Shown here one piece after another: positions 53,525 to 64,000 of a DNA stretch of 64,000 nucleotides. The DNA is from Parapristionchus giblindavisi (lineage: Eukaryota; Nematoda; Chromadorea; Rhabditida; Diplogasteridae). The first letter of the stretch is position 1. Every line of letters begins with the position of its first letter. Both the position numbers and the translations under genes were made by a program. The DNA lies in contig CALSFV010000020.1 of NCBI GenBank assembly GCA_943737045.1, positions 186,001-250,000 on the forward strand, in the 5' to 3' direction. Below the pieces are notes generated by a model. It ran no database searches and was not told the origin of the DNA. It worked only from the letters and a program-made list of their open reading frames with translations.

Positions 53525-55187
53525 TTGATTGACCGATATCGAATAAAAATGTTTACGTGTTGTTGTGATTTTAATCTTAAATCTTCTCTCAGTACTGTAG
53601 CGTATTATGATACTGTATTTGTGATGAAGACGAAAATTATGGATTTAATTATATATCTATTGTTTCAGACCGATTCTTTCCAGAAGTATGAGGCATTCAC
53701 GCATCATATTGATTGGTCTACAGCGATGTAAACTCCACAAGGTAATACAGTGAATTATTGATTGACCGATACCGAATAAATATGTTTATGTGTTGTTGTG
53801 ATTGTATTCTTTGATCTTCTCTCAGTACTGTATCGTATTATGATACTGTATTTGTGATGAAGACGAAAATAATGGATTTAATTATATATCTATTGTTTCA
53901 GACCGAGTCTTTCGAGAAGTATGAGGCCTTCGCTCCTCATATTGATTGGTCTACAGCGATGTAAACTCCACAAGGTAATACAGTGAATTATTGATTGACC
54001 GATATCGAATAAAGATGTTTACCTGTTGTTGTGATTTTAATCTTTGATCTTTTCTCAGTACTGTATCGTATTATGATACTGTATTTGTGATGAAGACGAA
54101 AATAATGGATTTAATTATATATCTATTGTTTCAGACCGATTCTTTCCAGAAGTATGAGGCCTTCACGCATCATATTGATTGGTCTACAGCGATGTAAACT
54201 CCACAAGGTAATACAGTGAATTATTGATTTTCCGATACCGAATAAATATGTTTATGTGTTGTTGTGATTGTATTCTTTGATCTTCTCTCAGTACTGTATC
54301 GTATTATGATACTGTATTTGTGATGAAGACGAAAATAATGGATTTAATTATATATCTATTGTTTCAGACCGATTCTTTCCAGAAGTATGAGGCCTTCACG
54401 CATCATATTGATTGGTCTACAGCGATGTAAACTAGGTAATACAGTGAATTATTGCGATGTAAACTCCACAAGGTAATGCAGTGAATTATTGATTGACCGA
54501 TATCGAATAAAGATGTTTACGTGTTGTTGTGATTTTAATCTTAAATCTTCTCTCAGTACTGTATCCTATTATGATACTGTATTTGTGATGAAGACGAAAA
54601 TAATGGATTTAATTATATATCTATTGTTTCAGACCGAGTCTTTCGAGAAGTATGAGGCCTTCGCTCCTCATATTGATTGGTCTACAGCGATGTAAACTCC
54701 ACAAGGTAATACAGTGAATTACTGATTGACCGATATCGAATAAAGATGTTTACCTGTTGTTGTGATTTTAATCTTTGATCTTCTCTCAGTACTGTATCGT
54801 ATTATGATACTGTATTTGTGATGAAGACGAAAATAATGGATTTAATTATATATCTATTGTTTCAGACCGATTCTTTCCAGAAGTATGAGGCCTTCACGCA
54901 TCATATTGATTGGTCTACAGCGATGTAAACTCCACAAAGTAATACAGTGAATTATTGATTGACCGATACCGAATAAATATGTTTATGTGTTGTTGTGATT
55001 GTATTCTTTGATCTTCTCTCAGTACTGTATCGTATTATGATACTGTATTTGTGATGAAGACGAAAATAATGGATTTAATTATATATCCATTGTTTCAGAC
55101 CGAGTCTTTCGAGAAGTATGAGGCCTTCGCTCCTCATATTGATTGGTCTACAGCGATGTAAACTCCACAAGGTAATACAGTGAATTA
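53525..55187 (+). repeat. Distant copy of 38673-40335 (14,852-bp offset)
   Basis: Both stretches run C, B gag, A with ttttctcag, B gat + duplication, C with private tatcctattatg, A with cacaaagtaatac preceded by gaattactgatt, B tatcc. The class C starts pair at 38673/53525 and 39637/54489, both exactly 14,852 bp apart. The tatcctattatg C monomer also appears at 42534 and 55453. Insert 3 lies between the two copies but in neither. Confidence 0.85.
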
Positions 55188-57147
55188 TTGATTGACCGAT
55201 ATCGAATAAAGATGTTTACCTGTTGTTGTGATTTTAATCTTTGATCTTCTCTCAGTACTGTATCGTATTATGATACTGTATTTGTGATGAAGACGAAAAT
55301 AATGGATTTAATTATATATCTATTGTTTCAGACCGATTCTTTCCAGAAGTATGAGGCCTTCACGCGTCATATTGATTGGTCTACAGCGATGTAAACTAGG
55401 TAATACAGTGAATTATTGCGATGTAAACTCCACAAGGTAATGCAGTGAATTATTGATTGACCGATATCGAATAAAGATGTTTACGTGTTGTTGTGATTTT
55501 AATCTTAAATCTTCTCTCAGAACTGTATCCTATTATGATACTGTATTTGTGATGAAGACGAAAATAATGGATTTAATTATATATCTATTGTTTCAGACCG
55601 AGTCTTTCGAGAAGTATGAGGCCTTCGCTCCTCATATTGATTGGTCTACAGCGATGTAAACTCCACAAGGTAATACAGTGAATTACTGATTGACCGATAT
55701 CGAATAAAGATGTTTACCTGTTGTTGTGATTTTAATCTTTGATCTTCTCTCAGTACTGTATCGTATTATGATACTGTATTTGTGATGAAGACGAAAATAA
55801 TGGATTTAATTATATATCTATTGTTTCAGACCGAATCTTTCCAGAAGTATGAGGCCTTCACGCATCATATTGATTGGTCTACAGCGATGTAAACTTCACA
55901 AGGTAATACAGTGAATTATTGATTGACCGATACCGAATAAATATGTTTATGTGTTGTTGTGATTGTATTCTTTGATCTTCTCTCAGTACTGTATCGTATT
56001 ATGATACTGTATTTGTGATGAAGACGAAAATAATGGATTTAATTATATATCTATTGTTTCAGACCGATTCTTTCCAGAAGTATGAGGCCTTCACGCATCA
56101 TATTGATTGGTCTACAGCGATGTAAACTAGGTAATACAGTGAATTATTGCGATGTAAACTCCACAAGGTAATGCAGTGAATTATTGATTGACCGATATCG
56201 AATAAAAATGTTTACGTGTTGTTGTGATTTTAATCTTAAATCTTCTCTCAGTACTGTATCGTATTATGATACTGTATTTGTGATGAAGACGAAAATTATG
56301 GATTTAATTATATATCTATTGTTTCAGACCGATTCTTTCCAGAAGTATGAGGCATTCACGCATCATATTGATTGGTCTACAGCGATGTAAACTCCACAAG
56401 GTAATACAGTGAATTATTGATTGACCGATACCGAATAAATATGTTTATGTGTTGTTGTGATTGTATTCTTTGATCTTCTCTCAGTACTGTATCGTATTAT
56501 GATACTGTATTTGTGATGAAGACGAAAATAATGGATTTAATTATATATCTATTGTTTCAGACCGAGTCTTTCGAGAAGTATGAGGCCTTCGCTCCTCATA
56601 TTGATTGGTCTACAGCGATGTAAACTCCACAAGGTAATACAGTGAATTATTGATTGACCGATACCGAATAAATATGTTTATGTGTTGTTGTGATTGTATT
56701 CTTTGATCTTCTCTCAGTACTGTAGCGTATTATGAAACTGTATTTGTGATGAAGACGAAAATAATGGATTTAATTATATACCTATTGTTTCAGACCGATT
56801 CTTTCCAGAAGTATGAGGCCTTCACGCATCATATTGATTGGTCTACAGCGATGTAAACTCCACAAGGTAATACAGTGAATTATTGATTGACCGATACCGA
56901 ATAAATATGTTTATGTGTTGTTGTGATTGTATTCTTTGATCTTCTCTCAGTACTGTATCGTATTATGATACTGTATTTGTGATGAAGACGAAAATAATGA
57001 ATTTAATTATATATCTATTGTTTCAGACCGAGTCTTTCGAGAAGTATGAGGCCTTCACGCATCATATTGATTGGTCTACAGCGATGTAAACTAGGTAATA
57101 CAGTGAATTATTGCGATGTAAACTCCACAAGGTAATGCAGTGAATTA

Positions 57148-60100
57148 TTGATTGACCGATATCGAATAAAAATGTTTACGTGTTGTTGTGATTTTAATCT
57201 TAAATCTTCTCTCAGTACTGTATCGTATTATGATACTGTATTTGTGATGAAGACGAAAATTATGGATTTAATTATATATCTATTGTTTCAGACCGATTCT
57301 TTCCAGAAGTATGAGGCATTCACGCATCATATTGATTGGTCTACAGCGATGTAAACTCCACAAGGTAATACAGTGAATTATTGATTGACCGATACCGAAT
57401 AAATATGTTTATGTGTTGTTGTGATTGTATTCTTTGATCTTCTCTCAGTACTGTATCGTATTATGATACTGTATTTGTGATGAAGACGAAAATAATGGAT
57501 TTAATTATATATCTATTGTTTCAGACCGAGTCTTTCGAGAAGTATGAGGCCTTCGCTCCTCATATTGATTGGTCTACAGCGATGTAAACTCCACAAGGTA
57601 ATACAGTGAATTATTGATTGACCGATACCGAATAAATATGTTTATGTGTTGTTGTGATTGTATTCTTTGATCTTCTCTCAGTACTGTAGCGTATTATGAA
57701 ACTGTATTTGTGATGAAGACGAAAATAATGGATTTAATTATATACCTATTGTTTCAGACCGATTCTTTCCAGAAGTATGAGGCCTTCACGCATCATATTG
57801 ATTGGTCTACAGCGATGTAAACTCCACAAGGTAATACAGTGAATTATTGATTGACCGATACCGAATAAATATGTTTATGTGTTGTTGTGATTGTATTCTT
57901 TGATCTTCTCTCAGTACTGTATCGTATTATGATACTGTATTTGTGATGAAGACGAAAATAATGAATTTAATTATATATCTATTGTTTCAGACCGAGTCTT
58001 TCGAGAAGTATGAGGCCTTCACGCATCATATTGATTGGTCTACAGCGATGTAAACTCCACAAGGTAATACAGTGAATTATTGATTGACCGATACCGAATA
58101 AATATGTTTATGTGTTGTTGTGATTGTATTCTTTGATCTTCTCTCAGTACTGTATCGTATTATGATACTGTATTTGTGATGAAGACGAAAATTATGGATT
58201 TAATTATATATCTATTGTTTCAGACCGATTCTTTCCAGAAGTATGAGGCATTCACGCATCATATTGATTGGTCTACAGCGATGTAAACTCCACAAGGTAA
58301 TACAGTGAATTATTGATTGACCGATACCGAATAAATATGTTTATGTGTTGTTGTGATTGTATTCTTTGATCTTCTCTCAGTACTGTATCGTATTATGATA
58401 CTGTATTTGTGATGAAGACGAAAATAATGGATTTAATTATATATCTATTGTTTCAGACCGAGTCTTTCGAGAAGTATGAGGCCTTCGCTCCTCATATTGA
58501 TTGGTCTACAGCGATGTAAACTCCACAAGGTAATACAGTGAATTATTGATTGACCGATACCGAATAAATATGTTTATGTGTTGTTGTGATTGTATTCTTT
58601 GATCTTCTCTCAGTACTGTAGCGTATTATGAAACTGTATTTGTGATGAAGACGAAAATAATGGATTTAATTATATACCTATTGTTTCAGACCGATTCTTT
58701 CCAGAAGTATGAGGCCTTCACGCATCATATTGATTGGTCTACAGCGATGTAAACTCCACAAGGTAATACAGTGAATTATTGATTGACCGATACCGAATAA
58801 ATATGTTTATGTGTTGTTGTGATTGTATTCTTTGATCTTCTCTCAGTACTGTATCGTATTATGATACTGTATTTGTGATGAAGACGAAAATAATGAATTT
58901 AATTATATATCTATTGTTTCAGACCGAGTCTTTCGAGAAGTATGAGGCCTTCACGCATCATATTGATTGGTCTACAGCGATGTAAACTCCACAAGGTAAT
59001 ACAGTGAATTATTGATTGACCGATACCGAATAAATATGTTTATGTGTTGTTGTGATTGTATTCTTTGATCTTCTCTCAGTACTGTATCGTATTATGATAC
59101 TGTATTTGTGATGAAGACGAAAATAATGGATTTAATTATATATCCATTGTTTCAGACCGAGTCTTTCGAGAAGTATGAGGCCTTCGCTCCTCATATTGAT
59201 TGGTCTACAGCGATGTAAACTCCACGAGGTAATACAGTGAATTATTGATTGACCGATATCGAATAAAGATGTTTACCTGTTGTTGTGATTTTAATCTTTG
59301 ATCTTCTCTCAGTACTGTATCGTATTATGATACTGTATTTGTGATGAAGACGAAAATAATGGATTTAATTATATATCTATTGTTTCAGACCGAGTCTTTC
59401 GAGAAGTATGAGGCCTTCGCTCCTCATATTGATTGGTCTACAGCGATGTAAACTCCACAAGGTAATACAGTGAATTATTGATTGACCGATACCGAATAAA
59501 TATGTTTATGTGTTGTTGTGATTGTATTCTTTGATCTTCTCTCAGTACTGTATCGTATTATGATACTGTATTTGTGATGAAGACGAAAATAATGAATTTA
59601 ATTATATATCTATTGTTTCAGACCGAGTCTTTCGAGAAGTATGAGGCCTTCGCTCCTCATATTGATTGGTCTACAGCGATGTAAACTCCACAAGGTAATA
59701 CAGTGAATTATTGATTGACCGATACCGAATAAATATGTTTATGTGTTGTTGTGATTGTATTCTTTGATCTTCTCTCAGTACTGTAGCGTATTATGATACT
59801 GTATTTGTGATGAAGACGAAAATAATGGATTTAATTATATATCTATTGTTTCAGACCGATTCTTTCCAGAAGTATGAGGCCTTCACGCATCATATTGATT
59901 GGTCTACAGCGATGTAAACTCCACAAGGTAATACAGTGAATTATTGATTGACCGATACCGAATAAATATGTTTATGTGTTGTTGTGATTGTATTCTTTGA
60001 TCTTCTCTCAGTACTGTATCGTATTATGATACTGTATTTGTGATGAAGACGAAAATAATGGATTTAATTATATATCCATTGTTTCAGACCGAGTCTTTCG

Positions 60101-63100
60101 AGAAGTATGAGGCCTTCGCTCCTCATATTGATTGGTCTACAGCGATGTAAACTCCACAAGGTAATACAGTGAATTATTGATTGACCGATATCGAATAAAG
60201 ATGTTTACCTGTTGTTGTGATTTTAATCTTTGATCTTCTCTCAGTACTGTATCGTATTATGATACTGTATTTGTGATGAAGACGAAAATAATGGATTTAA
60301 TTATATATCTATTGTTTCAGACCGATTCTTTCCAGAAGTATGAGGCCTTCACGCATCATATTGATTGGTCTACAGCGATGTAAACTAGGTAATACAGTGA
60401 ATTATTGCGATGTAAACTCCACAAGGTAATGCAGTGAATTATTGATTGACCGATATCGAATAAAAATGTTTACGTGTTGTTGTGATTTTAATCTTAAATC
60501 TTCTCTCAGTACTGTATCGTATTATGATACTGTATTTGTGATGAAGACGAAAATTATGGATTTAATTATATATCTATTGTTTCAGACCGATTCTTTCCAG
60601 AAGTATGAGGCATTCACGCATCATATTGATTGGTCTACAGCGATGTAAACTCCACAAGGTAATACAGTGAATTATTGATTGACCGATACCGAATAAATAT
60701 GTTTATGTGTTGTTGTGATTGTATTCTTTGATCTTCTCTCAGTACTGTATCGTATTATGATACTGTATTTGTGATGAAGACGAAAATAATGGATTTAATT
60801 ATATATCTATTGTTTCAGACCGAGTCTTTCGAGAAGTATGAGGCCTTCGCTCCTCATATTGATTGGTCTACAGCGATGTAAACTCCACAAGGTAATACAG
60901 TGAATTATTGATTGACCGATACCGAATAAATATGTTTATGTGTTGTTGTGATTGTATTCTTTGATCTTCTCTCAGTACTGTAGCGTATTATGAAACTGTA
61001 TTTGTGATGAAGACGAAAATAATGGATTTAATTATATACCTATTGTTTCAGACCGATTCTTTCCAGAAGTATGAGGCCTTCACGCATCATATTGATTGGT
61101 CTACAGCGATGTAAACTCCACAAGGTAATACAGTGAATTATTGATTGACCGATACCGAATAAATATGTTTATGTGTTGTTGTGATTGTATTCTTTGATCT
61201 TCTCTCAGTACTGTATCGTATTATGATACTGTATTTGTGATGAAGACGAAAATAATGAATTTAATTATATATCTATTGTTTCAGACCGAGTCTTTCGAGA
61301 AGTATGAGGCCTTCACGCATCATATTGATTGGTCTACAGCGATGTAAACTCCACAAGGTAATACAGTGAATTATTGATTGACCGATACCGAATAAATATG
61401 TTTATGTGTTGTTGTGATTGTATTCTTTGATCTTCTCTCAGTACTGTATCGTATTATGATACTGTATTTGTGATGAAGACGAAAATTATGGATTTAATTA
61501 TATATCTATTGTTTCAGACCGATTCTTTCCAGAAGTATGAGGCATTCACGCATCATATTGATTGGTCTACAGCGATGTAAACTCCACAAGGTAATACAGT
61601 GAATTATTGATTGACCGATACCGAATAAATATGTTTATGTGTTGTTGTGATTGTATTCTTTGATCTTCTCTCAGTACTGTATCGTATTATGATACTGTAT
61701 TTGTGATGAAGACGAAAATAATGGATTTAATTATATATCTATTGTTTCAGACCGAGTCTTTCGAGAAGTATGAGGCCTTCGCTCCTCATATTGATTGGTC
61801 TACAGCGATGTAAACTCCACAAGGTAATACAGTGAATTATTGATTGACCGATACCGAATAAATATGTTTATGTGTTGTTGTGATTGTATTCTTTGATCTT
61901 CTCTCAGTACTGTAGCGTATTATGAAACTGTATTTGTGATGAAGACGAAAATAATGGATTTAATTATATACCTATTGTTTCAGACCGATTCTTTCCAGAA
62001 GTATGAGGCCTTCACGCATCATATTGATTGGTCTACAGCGATGTAAACTCCACAAGGTAATACAGTGAATTATTGATTGACCGATACCGAATAAATATGT
62101 TTATGTGTTGTTGTGATTGTATTCTTTGATCTTCTCTCAGTACTGTATCGTATTATGATACTGTATTTGTGATGAAGACGAAAATAATGAATTTAATTAT
62201 ATATCTATTGTTTCAGACCGAGTCTTTCGAGAAGTATGAGGCCTTCACGCATCATATTGATTGGTCTACAGCGATGTAAACTCCACAAGGTAATACAGTG
62301 AATTATTGATTGACCGATACCGAATAAATATGTTTATGTGTTGTTGTGATTGTATTCTTTGATCTTCTCTCAGTACTGTATCGTATTATGATACTGTATT
62401 TGTGATGAAGACGAAAATAATGGATTTAATTATATATCCATTGTTTCAGACCGAGTCTTTCGAGAAGTATGAGGCCTTCGCTCCTCATATTGATTGGTCT
62501 ACAGCGATGTAAACTCCACAAGGTAATACAGTGAATTATTGATTGACCGATATCGAATAAAGATGTTTACCTGTTGTTGTGATTTTAATCTTTGATCTTC
62601 TCTCAGTACTGTATCGTATTATGATACTGTATTTGTGATGAAGACGAAAATAATGGATTTAATTATATATCTATTGTTTCAGACCGAGTCTTTCGAGAAG
62701 TATGAGGCCTTCGCTCCTCATATTGATTGGTCTACAGCGATGTAAACTCCACAAGGTAATACAGTGAATTATTGATTGACCGATACCGAATAAATATGTT
62801 TATGTGTTGTTGTGATTGTATTCTTTGATCTTCTCTCAGTACTGTAGCGTATTATGATACTGTATTTGTGATGAAGACGAAAATAATGGATTTAATTATA
62901 TACCTATTGTTTCAGACCGATTCTTTCCAGAAGTATGAGGCCTTCACGCATCATATTGATTGGTCTACAGCGATGTAAACTCCACAAGGTAATACAGTGA
63001 ATTATTGATTGACCGATACCGAATAAATATGTTTATGTGTTGTTGTGATTGTATTCTTTGATCTTCTCTCAGTACTGTATCGTATTATGATACTGTATTT

Positions 63101-63968
63101 GTGATGAAGACGAAAATAATGAATTTAATTATATATCTATTGTTTCAGACCGAGTCTTTCGAGAAGTATGAGGCCTTCGCTCCTCATATTGATTGGTCTA
63201 CAGCGATGTAAACTCCACAAGGTAATACAGTGAATTATTGATTGACCGATACCGAGTAAATATGTTTATGTGTTGTTGTGATTGTATTCTTTGATCTTCT
63301 CTCAGTACTGTAGCGTATTATGATACTGTATTTGTGATGAAGACGAAAATAATGGATTTAATTATATATCTATTGTTTCAGACCGATTCTTTCCAGAAGT
63401 ATGAGGCCTTCACGCATCATATTGATTGGTCTACAGCGATGTAAACTCCACAAGGTAATACAGTGAATTATTGATTGACCGATACCGAATAAATATGTTT
63501 ATGTGTTGTTGTGATTGTATTCTTTGATCTTCTCTCAGTACTGTATCGTATTATGATACTGTATTTGTGATGAAGACGAAAATAATGGATTTAATTATAT
63601 ATCCATTGTTTCAGACCGAGTCTTTCGAGAAGTATGAGGCCTTCGCTCCTCATATTGATTGGTCTACAGCGATGTAAACTCCACAAGGTAATACAGTGAA
63701 TTATTGATTGACCGATATCGAATAAAGATGTTTACCTGTTGTTGTGATTTTAATCTTTGATCTTCTCTCAGTACTGTATCGTATTATGATACTGTATTTG
63801 TGATGAAGACGAAAATAATGGATTTAATTATATATCTATTGTTTCAGACCGATTCTTTCCAGAAGTATGAGGCCTTCACGCATCATATTGATTGGTCTAC
63901 AGCGATGTAAACTAGGTAATACAGTGAATTATTGCGATGTAAACTCCACAAGGTAATGCAGTGAATTA
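57148..63968 (+). repeat. Large HOR in two copies, 3294 and 3527 bp
   Basis: Copy 1 is 57148-60441 (14 x 233 + 32) and copy 2 is 60442-63968 (15 x 233 + 32); a third begins at 63969. Both contain a 932-bp four-monomer sub-repeat used twice, marked by tatgaaactg with tatacctattg and then aataatgaattt. The monomer sequence agrees until copy 2 has one additional class B monomer (agcg with tatacc, near 62.8 kb) after the gag class A monomer. This is the largest and best preserved HOR seen here. Confidence 0.9.
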
Positions 63969-64000
63969 TTGATTGACCGATATCGAATAAAAATGTTTAC

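Larger units (their letters stand above)
46323..64000 (+). repeat. 233-bp satellite array, segment 4
   Basis: The same satellite, in the same orientation and phase, continues from the rest of the monomer split by insert 3 to the last base, where a class C monomer starting at 63969 is cut off. Local variants include gaattaatatg, gatattgaataaag with ttttctcag, tatcctattatg, tatgaaactg with tatacctattg, and aataatgaattt. No unrelated sequence occurs in these 17.7 kb. Confidence 0.97.

Noticed and set aside
2960..60648. 68-residue open frames recurring at one place in class C monomers as a protein family
   Set aside because: They sit inside a non-coding tandem repeat, mostly start at TTG, show no domain, and are identical only because the DNA is. 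They are kept as a low-interest finding, not as genes.
1..64000. CRISPR-like array
   Set aside because: The period is 233 bp of nearly identical sequence with no short constant repeat alternating with unique spacers, and no cas genes.
1..64000. CENP-B box in the monomer
   Set aside because: The nearest stretch, around ctttcgagaag, lacks the required CGGG part. A centromeric role cannot be read from sequence alone.
1..64000. Repeated AATAAA hexamers as real polyadenylation sites
   Set aside because: The hexamer is present in nearly every monomer simply because the unit is AT-rich and repeated; no gene ends here.
1..64000. A new multigene system in this window
   Set aside because: Apart from three short non-coding inserts every base belongs to the satellite; there are no genes to form one.

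Overview
The whole 64 kb window is eukaryotic satellite DNA. A 233-bp AT-rich monomer is repeated head to tail, all in one orientation, from the first base to the last, so the array runs past both edges. By length I estimate about 260-265 monomers. Only three unrelated inserts break it: two short terminal-inverted-repeat (TIR) elements that carry tRNA-like Pol III promoter boxes (681-1060 and 12650-12974), and one roughly 1-kb foldback (giant hairpin) element (45314-46322). I see no credible protein-coding gene, rRNA, CRISPR array or bacterial operon. The tRNA-derived sequences, the TIR elements and the higher-order satellite structure point to a eukaryote, probably an animal; I cannot name the species from this sequence.

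Monomers fall into three main classes, numbered here from the conserved ttgattgacc. Class A has gatatcgaataaagatgtttacctg. Class B has gataccgaataaatatgtttatgtg and gtattctttgatc. Class C has tttacgtg and cttaaatc, which removes an in-frame stop and leaves a 68-codon open frame. Two tail haplotypes (gag/TTCGAGAA/cgctcc and gat/TTCCAGAA/cacgca) sit on these classes, with recombinants. At about 37 places a 37-bp segment at the monomer end is duplicated with a 5-bp deletion, giving 265-bp units, nearly always just before a class C monomer.

Layout: 1-2.7 kb has more divergent monomers and insert 1. 2.9-6.2 kb has runs of class C monomers in a duplication offset by 1864 bp. 6.9-9.8 kb is a 6-monomer higher-order repeat (HOR) of 1462 bp. 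12.65 kb holds insert 2. 15.6-17.8 kb is a 1229-bp HOR, 18.3-22.1 kb a 1896-bp 8-monomer HOR, and 23.2-27.4 kb a 2097-bp 9-monomer HOR. 28.4-39 kb has 3-, 4- and 5-monomer blocks, each opened by class C. 45.3 kb holds insert 3. 48-53 kb repeats at 3326 bp. 53.5-55.2 kb copies 38.7-40.3 kb at an offset of 14,852 bp. 57.1-64 kb is two successive copies of a 3.3-3.5 kb HOR that differ by one monomer.

There is no set of cooperating genes. The biology here is satellite evolution by unequal exchange, local amplification and conversion, plus invasion by small DNA elements, all three of which landed within the same 17 bp of the monomer.
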